From positions 1 to 18,265 of the forward strand of contig CALWFX010000091.1 of assembly GCA_944377765.1 (NCBI GenBank): a stretch of DNA of 18,265 nucleotides, in the 5' to 3' direction. Both the position numbers and the translations under genes were made by a program. Under the pieces are notes generated by a model. It made no database searches. It had not been told where the DNA came from and was given only the letters and a program-made list of their open reading frames with translations. Positions 1 through 7,596 of this stretch are shown one piece after another. Numbering within the stretch: the first letter of the stretch is position 1; every line of letters starts with the position of its first letter. The stretch is from an uncultured Clostridia bacterium. Lineage in GTDB: Bacteria > Bacillota > Clostridia > Christensenellales > UBA1242.

Positions 1-21
1 TAAAAATTCATGGAGTAAAAA

Positions 22-2103
22 ATGAAAGAAGAAACAATTGAAAAAATAAAAAGCCATTTTAAATTATCTCCGCACGAAACAAAACTTGTGCAGTCTATTG
101 TTGTGGAAGATATAAATCTTGACAGGCTTAATCATGTTATCGACATTATGGCTGAATATTATATGGGCAATGAAGTTTTGGTGTCCTATCTTCTTTTTCA
201 GTTTTATAAAGTGAGAGAAGATGAAGCAAAAAATTTTGAAGATGCTCTAACTTCATCTCAACAAAAACTTTATGAAACTTTTAAACTTTTAAGAAATGTC
301 AACACAATTTCAAAGAGTGGAGAGGCGGAAGATATCAAGCGTATGTTTGTGGCAATTTGTCAAGATATGCGTGTGGTTATAATAAAATTCGCTACAATTG
401 ACTATGACCTTCACAAACTTACATTGCCACTTGATGACGAATCTAAAAAATTTGTTAAAATGGTGGCTGATATTTTTGCTCCACTTGCTGAAAGTTTAGG
501 ACTTAGTAAATTTAAATCGTCTTTTGAAGAAAAGACTTTTGAACTTTTGGAACCTAAAGCCTATAATGCTCTTAAAAACAGTGCATTATTAAAGACTGAA
601 GATAACTTGAAGCAAATGGAAATTGTGGAAAAGAAACTTGAAAAAATTTTGCAGGAACTTCATATTGAAGGAGAAATTCAAAAACGCCAAAAACACTTAT
701 ATAGCGTCTATAAAAAAATTAAAATGAAAAATATTACACTTGGCAAAATATATGACCTTCTTGCAATGAGAGTTATCGTTCCAACAGTTGAAGATTGTTA
801 TTTGGTTTTAGGTAAAATTCATTCTCTTTATCGTCCTATACCCGAACGAGTGAAAGATTATATTGCAAATCCTAAACCAAATGGATATCAAAGTTTGCAC
901 ACAACAATTATTGCAGATAATAATCGTCCGCTTGAAATTCAAATTAGAACATTTGACATGCATAAGCATGCCGAATATGGTATTGCAGCACATTGGATTT
1001 ATAAAGAAAGAAGAAATGTCAACAAGTTTGACGCTAAGTTTGCTCGTTTTAAGCAAATTCTTGATAATTCTAGCGAACTATCTCCAGAAGAATTTTTGGA
1101 AACTTTGAAGAGTGACCTTTATGGCGAAAGCATTTTTGTTCAAACACCAAAGGGAAAGGTCATTGAACTTCCTGTGCATTCCACTGTTATTGATTTTGCT
1201 TATTGTATCCACAGTGAAATTGGCAATAAATGTGTTGGTGGCAAAATCAATGGAAAGCTTTATCCAATTACCACTGAACTTAAAAATGGCGACACAGTGG
1301 AAATTATCACTAACCAAAACAGCAAAGGTCCTTCAAGAGATTGGCTTAAACATATTAAAACCTCGTCGGCACGCTCAAAAATAAGGTCATTCTTTAAAAG
1401 CGAATTTAAAGAAGAAAATACTCGTATGGGAAAGAATATTTTTGAACAGGCTTTAAAGGCTAAGAATTTAAATATCTCAAAACAGGATAAAGATAAATAT
1501 TTAACTGATATCGCTTCTTCATATATGATGGAAACTCCAGAAATGCTTTTTGCAGAAATTGGCGGTGGAACTCTTTCTGTTAATTCTGTTATTGGAAGAA
1601 TTATCAACTTATATTACAAAGATAACGCGCCAAAAATTCAGAAAGAAGTTATTGAAGTTAAGAAAAATAAAGATGGAGTTTTGATTGATGGCGACAGCGG
1701 ACTTTTAATTAGATATGCAGGGTGTTGCACTCCTGTTACTGGCGATGAGATTATTGGTTATATTTCACGCGGTAAAGGTGTTACAATACATAGAAAGGAA
1801 TGTCCAAATCTTAAATATCTTGAAAAAGAACGACTGATTGACGCAAAATGGGAAGATGATGTCATTTCAAATTTTGTTGCAGTAATTAAAATTGTGGCGG
1901 ATGATGATAGCCATGTTGTTGATTACATCAATAATGTTGCAAGAAATTTGAAAATAAATTTAAAAGGTTTTACCTATAAAAAGGTGAAAAATGATTTAAT
2001 ATTTGATATAATATTAAATGTAAAGAGCAAGGAAGAAATTGATGGTGCAATTCGCACATTCGAAAGTGTGAAGGGTGTTCAAAAAGTTTTTAGGAGTGAA
2101 TGA
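22..2103 (+). CDS. rel: RelA/SpoT-family (p)ppGpp synthetase with degenerate hydrolase domain
   Basis: Makes the alarmone (p)ppGpp from ATP and GDP/GTP in the stringent response, in the cytoplasm on the ribosome. The 693 residues show: a degenerate HD-hydrolase region (about 30-200); the synthetase domain (about 220-330) with RVKD at 276-279, NGYQSLHT at 287-294 and probable catalytic D245 and E305; a TGS domain (about 370-430); a zinc-finger-like segment with C568, C569, H590 and C594; and a C-terminal ACT domain (about 617-693). Where the family has HDxxED this protein has LLFQFYKV (57-64), and the later LADRLHNM motif reads FATIDYDL (123-130), so hydrolase activity is unlikely. Family members are usually about 730 residues, and the N-terminus is short here. 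GGAG at 12-15 with a 6-nt spacer supports the ATG. The stop overlaps the start region of hemZ, so the two are cotranscribed. The upstream promoter lies outside the window. Confidence 0.96.
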   Translation: MKEETIEKIKSHFKLSPHETKLVQSIVVEDINLDRLNHVIDIMAEYYMGNEVLVSYLLFQFYKVREDEAKNFEDALTSSQQKLYETFKLLRNVNTISKSGEAEDIKRMFVAICQDMRVVIIKFATIDYDLHKLTLPLDDESKKFVKMVADIFAPLAESLGLSKFKSSFEEKTFELLEPKAYNALKNSALLKTEDNLKQMEIVEKKLEKILQELHIEGEIQKRQKHLYSVYKKIKMKNITLGKIYDLLAMRVIVPTVEDCYLVLGKIHSLYRPIPERVKDYIANPKPNGYQSLHTTIIADNNRPLEIQIRTFDMHKHAEYGIAAHWIYKERRNVNKFDAKFARFKQILDNSSELSPEEFLETLKSDLYGESIFVQTPKGKVIELPVHSTVIDFAYCIHSEIGNKCVGGKINGKLYPITTELKNGDTVEIITNQNSKGPSRDWLKHIKTSSARSKIRSFFKSEFKEENTRMGKNIFEQALKAKNLNISKQDKDKYLTDIASSYMMETPEMLFAEIGGGTLSVNSVIGRIINLYYKDNAPKIQKEVIEVKKNKDGVLIDGDSGLLIRYAGCCTPVTGDEIIGYISRGKGVTIHRKECPNLKYLEKERLIDAKWEDDVISNFVAVIKIVADDDSHVVDYINNVARNLKINLKGFTYKKVKNDLIFDIILNVKSKEEIDGAIRTFESVKGVQKVFRSE

Positions 2104-3512
2104 TGAAAATTGTTTGTGATAGTGTTGATTTTGAAAAAGATATGCAAGACCTTGTCAATCTTTTCTATGATGAAGGGGACAAGCCTTTTTCCATACATCA
2201 CTCAGACAGCATGATAGACAGTACTATCACAAGCAAGATTGAAATTGATGATGGACTTAATAAAAAAGAATATGTTAAATTTTTCACAATTCCATCAGGG
2301 CTTCAGCCTTTAAGAGAAAAAAGTTTGAAAAAAAGCGATTTTAAAAATCATTTATATCAAGTTTTAAGTTCAATAACAAAAAAATCTCTCCCTTGGGGTT
2401 CGCTTACTGGTGTAAGACCATGCAAATTTATGCGTGAAATGGTGGAGCGTGGAGAAATTAAAGAACATATTGTTTCTGAAGTTATGATGAAAGAGTATTT
2501 TGTTCAAGAAGACAAGGCAAAACTTGTTTTTGAAATTATGAAAAACCAGAAGTGTATTATTAAAAATGATAAACTTGTTGACCTTTTCATAAATATTCCA
2601 ATTTGCCCAACAAGATGCAATTATTGCTCGTTTATTTCCAACGAACTTTGCACAGTTGTTGATAAAGTGGAAAAATATCTTGAATGTTTGTTTAAAGAAC
2701 TTAGAGCAGTTAAAGAACTTATTGCAGAGAAATCATATATTGTTCGCACAATTTACATAGGCGGTGGCACTCCAACAGTTTTAACAGCAGAACAACTTGA
2801 CAGGCTACTTAGCGAAATAAACTATCCTGTTTCAGAATTTACTGTTGAATGCGGAAGAGCGGACACGATAACGCGTGAAAAATTGGAAATTTTAAAACGA
2901 CATAATGTAAACAGAATTTCAATCAATCCACAAACTTTTTGTGAAAGCACACTTAAAAGAATTGGAAGAAAGCAGACAAACAAACAAATTTTTGATGCAT
3001 ATATGATGGCAATGGAATATGATTTTATTGTCAACATGGATATGATTGCAGGACTTCCAGGCGAAAAACTTGGAATTTTTAAGCGTTCAATTAACACTCT
3101 TTTAGAGTTATCTCCGCAAAATATTACTGTGCATACCTTGACACTCAAAAATGGTGCTCCACTTAAAGACAACAAAGCATCTGTTTTTGAAAGAGATGTT
3201 CCAAAAATGGTGGAATATGCTGAGAAAACTTTACAAGAAAATGGCTATAAACCATATTACATTTATAGACAAAAACATCAAATTGGTGGACTTGAAAATG
3301 TTGGATATTTTAGAGATGGGCATGTGTGCATATTTAACATTGACAGCATGGAAGATGTTTCATCTGTGATTGGAGTTGGTGCAGGTGCAATTTCAAAAAG
3401 AGTTTTCAACCTTGAAAATAGGCTGGAAAGGGAACCAAATTGTAAGTTTATAACTGACTATATTGACCGCATTGATGAAATGGTGGAGAAAAAAATAAAG
3501 TTTTTTAGTTAA
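2103..3512 (+). CDS. hemZ: HemZ-type radical SAM protein (putative coproporphyrinogen III dehydrogenase)
   Basis: Oxygen-independent coproporphyrinogen oxidase-like radical SAM enzyme of the HemZ family. The [4Fe-4S] motif CPTRCNYC gives C168, C172 and C175 (numbered from the 2103 start), followed by the SAM-binding YIGGGTP (218-224) and the family signature EFTVECGRADT. The residues before about 160 form the family's N-terminal extension. ATG codons lie at 2100 and 2103. I prefer 2103, because AGGAG at 2092-2096 then sits 6 nt away rather than 3. Both overlap the rel stop codon (TGA 2101-2103), a sign of translational coupling. Rel next to HemZ is common in Clostridia, often with further genes between or after them. 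Here they touch, and an LD-carboxypeptidase follows where hisS/aspS often sit. No other haem gene is in view, so the true substrate is uncertain. Confidence 0.9.
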   Translation: MKIVCDSVDFEKDMQDLVNLFYDEGDKPFSIHHSDSMIDSTITSKIEIDDGLNKKEYVKFFTIPSGLQPLREKSLKKSDFKNHLYQVLSSITKKSLPWGSLTGVRPCKFMREMVERGEIKEHIVSEVMMKEYFVQEDKAKLVFEIMKNQKCIIKNDKLVDLFINIPICPTRCNYCSFISNELCTVVDKVEKYLECLFKELRAVKELIAEKSYIVRTIYIGGGTPTVLTAEQLDRLLSEINYPVSEFTVECGRADTITREKLEILKRHNVNRISINPQTFCESTLKRIGRKQTNKQIFDAYMMAMEYDFIVNMDMIAGLPGEKLGIFKRSINTLLELSPQNITVHTLTLKNGAPLKDNKASVFERDVPKMVEYAEKTLQENGYKPYYIYRQKHQIGGLENVGYFRDGHVCIFNIDSMEDVSSVIGVGAGAISKRVFNLENRLEREPNCKFITDYIDRIDEMVEKKIKFFS

Positions 3513-3524
3513 ATAGGAGGATTT

Positions 3525-4619
3525 ATGATTAAACCACAGAAATTGAAGAAAGGTGATAAGGTTGCAGTTGTAAGTTTGTCAAGTGGGCTTTTGGGTGAGC
3601 CTAAGATGATACACAAATATAACCTTGCAAAGAAAAGATTGGAAGAAGATTTTGGCTTGCAAGTTGTGGCTATGCCAAATGCTTTAAAAGGTATTGAATA
3701 TTTGAAAAACAATCCTAAGGCAAGGGCTGATGATTTGATGATGGCTCTTAAAGATAAAAGCATTAAGGCAATTATTTGTGCAATTGGTGGAAGTGATTCT
3801 TATAGACTTCCTCCTTACATTGATTTTGATGTCATTAAAAATAATCCTAAAATTTTCACAGGTTTTTCTGACAGCACCACCAATCATTTGATGTTTTATA
3901 AGGCTGGAGTTACTTCCTTTTATGGACCAAATATCATGTGCAATTTTGGGCAATATGGTGAAATGTATGACTATGAAGTGGAAGCGGTTAAAAATGTCTT
4001 CTTTAATTCACCAAAAGAATATGAAATTAAACCTTGTGAATATTGGTCAAATGATTTTATTCCTTGGGACGAGAAAAACATAAACAAAATGAAAAAAGTT
4101 TTAAAAGACGATGGCTATGAAGTTTTGCAAGGGACAGGCAAAGTTAGCGGAAAATTTTTAGGCGGTTGCGTGGAAATTTTAGGAAGGTTTTTGGGTGTTG
4201 CAATGAGTGATGAGCAAGAAGAGATTGAGAACACTCAACGCACAAGAGAGTTAAATGACAAATATAATCTATTTCCAAGTAAGGAAGAATGGAAAGATAA
4301 AATTTTGTTTATTGAGACAAGCGAAGAAAAGATTAAGCCAGAAAAATTAAAAGATATTTTAACTGCCATGAAAAATTATGGAATTTTAGATAACATTAAT
4401 GGCATAATTGTTGGAAAACCACAGGGCAAAGTCTATTATGAAGAATACAAGAAGGTTTATCATGAAATCTTTAAAAATTATAGAAAAGATTTACCAATAT
4501 TCTATAATGTAAATTTTGGCCATGCTGAGCCTATAAATATCATTCCTTATGGAGTTAAGTGTGAACTTGATTGTAACAAAAAAACAATTACTATCAAAGA
4601 AAAAATGCTTGAAGATTAG
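3525..4619 (+). CDS. LD-carboxypeptidase / MccF-like serine peptidase (family S66)
   Basis: Family S66 enzymes cleave an L-D peptide bond: LdcA trims the terminal D-Ala from murein tetrapeptides, and MccF inactivates microcin C-like compounds. The Ser-Glu-His triad is readable: nucleophile S115 in GFSDST, E264 in LFIETSEE, H333 in NFGHAEP. The glycine pair of AIGGSDS (near 88-89) fits the oxyanion hole. At 364 residues it is longer than LdcA (about 300) and closer to MccF, with the extra segment before the Glu that MccF-like members carry (about 226-258). No signal peptide is seen, so it is cytoplasmic. AGGAGG at 3515-3520 lies 4 nt before the ATG and 12 nt separate it from hemZ, so it is probably the third gene of the rel operon. 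No convincing terminator follows. Murein recycling versus resistance to a peptide-nucleotide antibiotic cannot be decided here. Confidence 0.9.
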   Translation: MIKPQKLKKGDKVAVVSLSSGLLGEPKMIHKYNLAKKRLEEDFGLQVVAMPNALKGIEYLKNNPKARADDLMMALKDKSIKAIICAIGGSDSYRLPPYIDFDVIKNNPKIFTGFSDSTTNHLMFYKAGVTSFYGPNIMCNFGQYGEMYDYEVEAVKNVFFNSPKEYEIKPCEYWSNDFIPWDEKNINKMKKVLKDDGYEVLQGTGKVSGKFLGGCVEILGRFLGVAMSDEQEEIENTQRTRELNDKYNLFPSKEEWKDKILFIETSEEKIKPEKLKDILTAMKNYGILDNINGIIVGKPQGKVYYEEYKKVYHEIFKNYRKDLPIFYNVNFGHAEPINIIPYGVKCELDCNKKTITIKEKMLED

Positions 4620-4701
4620 GTGTTATAATAGAATTATTAGTTAAAATCAAGGAATTAATGATATTTTTTGTTGTATCAAGTAAATAATTTAATAAAAATT
4701 C

Positions 4702-4730
4702 TTTACTTTTGTGAAAAATTATGTTAAAAT
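4702..4730 (+). promoter_or_regulatory. Promoter of rpsO
   Basis: TTTACT (4702-4707) and TAAAAT (4725-4730) are separated by 17 nt, a good sigma-A-type match. The predicted start of transcription is near 4737, leaving a leader of about 86 nt before rpsO. Confidence 0.6.
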
Positions 4731-4736
4731 AATTAA

Positions 4737-4822
4737 GTCGATTAATGCTTAGCACAGTTTTGCGGAAGTCCTTCGACCCTTAACTTTGTTAAAGCAACTT
4801 AAAATTTTTATGGAGGAAAGTT
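4737..4822 (+). promoter_or_regulatory. rpsO 5' leader, candidate S15 autoregulatory RNA
   Basis: The leader is far longer than translation needs and has self-complementary pieces: GTCG (4737-4740) with CGAC (4774-4777), enclosing CTT/AAG (4748-4750 with 4766-4768) and GCA/TGC (4752-4754 with 4761-4763). A small hairpin, TTAAC/GTTAA (4780-4784 with 4788-4792), sits just upstream of the ribosome binding site GGAGG (4812-4816). S15 is known to repress its own mRNA in several bacterial lineages through unrelated leader structures. That this leader does so is inference; the helices are short. Confidence 0.35.
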
Positions 4823-5086
4823 ATGCAAGCAAAAAATGAAATTATTGCAAAATTCAAACAATCTGAAAATGATACAGGTTCTGTTCAAGTTCAAGTTGCT
4901 CTTCTCACTGAAAGAATTAACCAATTAACTGAACACTTGAAGAAAAATCCTAAAGACAATCATTCAAGACGCGGGCTTTTGCAAATGGTTGGTAAAAGAA
5001 AAGGCTTCTTGCAATATCTTAAAGATAGAGACATTGAAGCATACAGAAAACTTATCAAAGAACTTAACATCAGAGAAGTTAAATAA
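4823..5086 (+). CDS. rpsO: 30S ribosomal protein S15
   Basis: Primary binding protein of the 16S rRNA central domain, needed early in 30S assembly, and a contact in the inter-subunit bridge. The 87-residue length is typical. The family core is clear: the segment starting DTGSVQVQVALLTERI (about 16-31), the conserved NHSRRGLLQMVGKRKGFL (about 46-63) and the helical tail YLKDRDIEAYRKLI. GGAGG at 4812-4816 lies 6 nt before the ATG. It has its own promoter and a strong terminator after it, then pnp, the usual bacterial rpsO-pnp order. Some transcripts probably read through into pnp. Confidence 0.97.
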   Translation: MQAKNEIIAKFKQSENDTGSVQVQVALLTERINQLTEHLKKNPKDNHSRRGLLQMVGKRKGFLQYLKDRDIEAYRKLIKELNIREVK

Positions 5087-5092
5087 TTTTTG

Positions 5093-5121
5093 GGGAGCGT
5101 GTTTTTTTGCTCCCTTTTTTT
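5093..5121 (+). terminator. Intrinsic terminator between rpsO and pnp
   Basis: GGGAGC (5093-5098) pairs with GCTCCC (5109-5114) around a 10-nt loop and is followed by seven T (5115-5121). The next gene starts 19 nt later with no room for a promoter, so pnp must depend on incomplete termination here or on promoters further upstream. Confidence 0.85.
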
Positions 5122-5140
5122 CAATTAATAGGAGTATATT

Positions 5141-7252
5141 ATGAAAACAGAGTTATCAAAAAAATTTAAATTAGACATTGCAGGAAAGGAAGTTATTTTT
5201 GAAACAGGAGCACTTTGCGGACAATCAAACGGCTCATGTCTTGTTACTTGTGGCGAAACTGTTATTATGGTTAATGTTACCATGAGCGATGAACCAAAAC
5301 CGGGTATTGACTTTTTTCCACTTTCTGTTGAATACCAAGAAAAAATGTATTCAGTTGGCAAAATTCCGGGCGGATTTAAGAAGAGAGAAGGTAGACCTTC
5401 TGATAAGGCCATTTTGGTTTCTCGTCTTATAGACAGACCTCTTCGTCCACTCTTTCCAAAGGGATTTTTCAATGATGTTGTTGTGGTTGCAACAGCACTT
5501 TCAATTGATCCAGATGTAAGCCCTGAACCACTTGCAATGCTTGGCTCATCTTTTGCATTGTCAATTTCAGATATCCCTTTCCAAGGACCTACTGGTTCTG
5601 TTTTGGTTGGGCTTGTTGATGGTAAATTTATTATCAACCCAAATCAAGAAGAAAGAGAAAAAAGCGATTTGCATTTAACAGTTTCAGGAACAGATGAAGC
5701 GGTTTTAATGGTGGAAGCAGGAGCAAACGAAGTTCCAGAACATGTTGTTTTGGATGCAATCATGTTTGCTCATGAAGAAATTAAGAAAATTGTTAAATTT
5801 ATTAAAGATGTTAAAGCAGAAATTGGCAAACCTGTAAATCCAAAAATTCCATACTATGTTATTCCAGATGAAATTGACAAGGCAGTTAGAGAATATGCTG
5901 ATAGTATGCTTGATAATGCTCTTGACACTTTTGATAGACATGAACGCCAAGCAAGACAAGATGCAGTAAGTGAAGATGTTCAAGCACACTTTGCAGAATT
6001 GTTCCCAGAAAAAGAAAGAGAAATTGGCGATGTTCTTTACAAGATGACAAAAGAAAAAGTAAGAGCAAAAATTCTTGAAAAAGGCGTGCGTCCAGATGGA
6101 AGAACTTTGGAACAAATTCGTCCTATTTGGTGCGAAGTTGGCATTTTGCCAAGAGTGCATGGCAGTGCAGTGTTTACTCGTGGCGAAACACAAGTTCTTT
6201 CTTGCTTGACACTTGGAACAGTAAGCGATGTTCAACAACTTGATGGACTTGACGATGAAGAAGTTAATCGTTATGTTCACCACTACAATATGCCACCTTA
6301 TGCAACTGGCGAAGCAAAAATGATTAAATCAACTGGTCGTCGTGAAATTGGTCATGGTGCACTTGCTGAAAGAGCATTAGAGCCTGTTGTTCCAAAAGAA
6401 GATGTTTTCCCTTATGCATTAAGAATTGTGAGTGAAGTTTTGTCTTCAAATGGTTCTTCTTCAATGGCAAGTGTTTGTGGTTCAACTCTTGCTCTTATGG
6501 ATGGCGGTGTGCCAATTTCTGCACCAGTTGCTGGCATTGCAATGGGACTTATTAAAGACGAAAAATCAAACAAAGTTGCAGTGCTTTCAGATATTCAAGG
6601 CCTTGAAGATTTCTTGGGAGACATGGACTTTAAAGTTACAGGAACAGCAAAGGGTGTTACTGCAATTCAAATGGATATTAAAATTAAGGGTATTGATAAA
6701 CCAATCTTGACAGAAGCACTTGAAAGAGCAAAAATTGGAAGAATGTATATTATGGACAAACTTCTTGCTTGCATTTCTGAGCCAAGAAAAGAAATTTCAA
6801 AATATGCTCCAAAAATTATCACTTTTGAAATTGACCCAGAAAAGATTAAGGATGTTATAGGTTCTGGTGGAAAAACAATCAACAAAATTATTGCTGAAAC
6901 TGGAGTTAAAATTGACATAGAAGACGATGGAACTGTTTTCATTGCATCTGTTGACAGTGAAATGAATGAAAAAGCAAAGAAAATTATTCTTTCAATTGTT
7001 GAAGAAATTGAAGTTGGCGATGTTTATGATGGCAAAGTTTCAAGAATAACAAGTTTTGGTGCGTTTGTTGACCTTGGTGCTGGAAAAGAAGGTATGATTC
7101 ATATTTCAAAACTTTCTTCAAAGCGTGTTAATAAAGTGGAAGATGTTGTTAAGGTTGGAGATGATGTTGAAGTTGAAGTAATTAAGATTGACGATAAGGG
7201 CAGAATTGACCTTAAACGCATTGAACCAAAAAAACAAGACGACAAAGAATAA
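5141..7252 (+). CDS. pnp: Polyribonucleotide nucleotidyltransferase (PNPase)
   Basis: Phosphorolytic 3'-5' exoribonuclease that works as a ring-shaped trimer in mRNA decay. The 703 residues are full length. Domain order: first RNase PH domain (about 12-145), alpha-helical linker domain (about 240-325), second RNase PH domain (about 325-545), KH domain (about 560-620, loop GSGG at 574-577) and S1 domain (about 623-694, with ITSFGAFVDLG). The catalytic acidic pair is intact: D490 and D496 in LEDFLGDMDFKV, matching E. coli D486 and D492. AGGAG at 5130-5134 with a 6-nt spacer supports the ATG. A terminator precedes it (5093-5121) and another follows (7276-7310). Nothing in the sequence is unusual. 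Confidence 0.97.
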   Translation: MKTELSKKFKLDIAGKEVIFETGALCGQSNGSCLVTCGETVIMVNVTMSDEPKPGIDFFPLSVEYQEKMYSVGKIPGGFKKREGRPSDKAILVSRLIDRPLRPLFPKGFFNDVVVVATALSIDPDVSPEPLAMLGSSFALSISDIPFQGPTGSVLVGLVDGKFIINPNQEEREKSDLHLTVSGTDEAVLMVEAGANEVPEHVVLDAIMFAHEEIKKIVKFIKDVKAEIGKPVNPKIPYYVIPDEIDKAVREYADSMLDNALDTFDRHERQARQDAVSEDVQAHFAELFPEKEREIGDVLYKMTKEKVRAKILEKGVRPDGRTLEQIRPIWCEVGILPRVHGSAVFTRGETQVLSCLTLGTVSDVQQLDGLDDEEVNRYVHHYNMPPYATGEAKMIKSTGRREIGHGALAERALEPVVPKEDVFPYALRIVSEVLSSNGSSSMASVCGSTLALMDGGVPISAPVAGIAMGLIKDEKSNKVAVLSDIQGLEDFLGDMDFKVTGTAKGVTAIQMDIKIKGIDKPILTEALERAKIGRMYIMDKLLACISEPRKEISKYAPKIITFEIDPEKIKDVIGSGGKTINKIIAETGVKIDIEDDGTVFIASVDSEMNEKAKKIILSIVEEIEVGDVYDGKVSRITSFGAFVDLGAGKEGMIHISKLSSKRVNKVEDVVKVGDDVEVEVIKIDDKGRIDLKRIEPKKQDDKE

Positions 7253-7275
7253 AATATTATAATTTTTGGTAGTTA

Positions 7276-7310
7276 AAAACTCATTATTTAATAATGGGTT
7301 TTTATTTTTA
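7276..7310 (+). terminator. Intrinsic terminator after pnp
   Basis: AAAACTCATTA (7276-7286) pairs with TAATGGGTTTT (7292-7302), 11 bp with one G-U pair and a 5-nt loop, running into a T-rich tract to 7310. Confidence 0.75.
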
Positions 7311-7443
7311 CATTAAATGTAATTATAGTAATAAAATAATAAAAATAGTGGATATATAGAATAAAATTATATAATCTAAGCATACAGATTTTTTTTAAAT
7401 TTGAGTTAAAATATAATAAATATAAAAAAATACCACAAAAAAG
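7311..7443. other. AT-rich spacer between pnp and the lipoprotein gene
   Basis: The pnp-lipoprotein gap (7253-7596) holds the pnp terminator and, from 7444, a promoter and 5' UTR. I see no gene, tRNA or convincing structured RNA in the stretch given here. It is extremely A/T rich, so chance -10-like boxes are common. Confidence 0.6.
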
Positions 7444-7471
7444 TTGACTAAGGGAAGGAATTTGATAAAAT
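7444..7471 (+). promoter_or_regulatory. Promoter of the B-repeat lipoprotein gene
   Basis: TTGACT (7444-7449) and TAAAAT (7466-7471) with a 16-nt spacer. Transcription would start near 7478, giving a 5' UTR of about 119 nt. Near its end is a small stem with a UUCG loop (AAATT 7561-7565, AATTT 7570-7574), extendable by a few pairs, about 12 nt before the ribosome binding site. Confidence 0.6.
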
Positions 7472-7596
7472 GATTTTGTAAACAAACAGAGTTTGCGCTT
7501 AAATTAAAAAATTTCATAAAAGATTTATCAAAAAATTAAAATTAATACATAATAATTAAGAAATTTTCGAATTTTTTATAATTAAAAGGAGAAAAG

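Noticed and set aside
808..1607. Several 80-115 codon frames on both strands inside rel
   Set aside because: All overlap conserved synthetase and TGS coding sequence in other frames and have no initiation signals.
4620..4700. Terminator after the LD-carboxypeptidase gene
   Set aside because: Only short, weak A/T inverted repeats (around 4625-4640) without a proper T-tract are visible.
5125..6283. Antisense open frames of 170 and 192 codons across pnp
   Set aside because: They lie opposite the unmistakable pnp coding sequence, have low-complexity or Phe/Asn-rich composition typical of reverse-strand shadows, and show no ribosome binding site or family motif.
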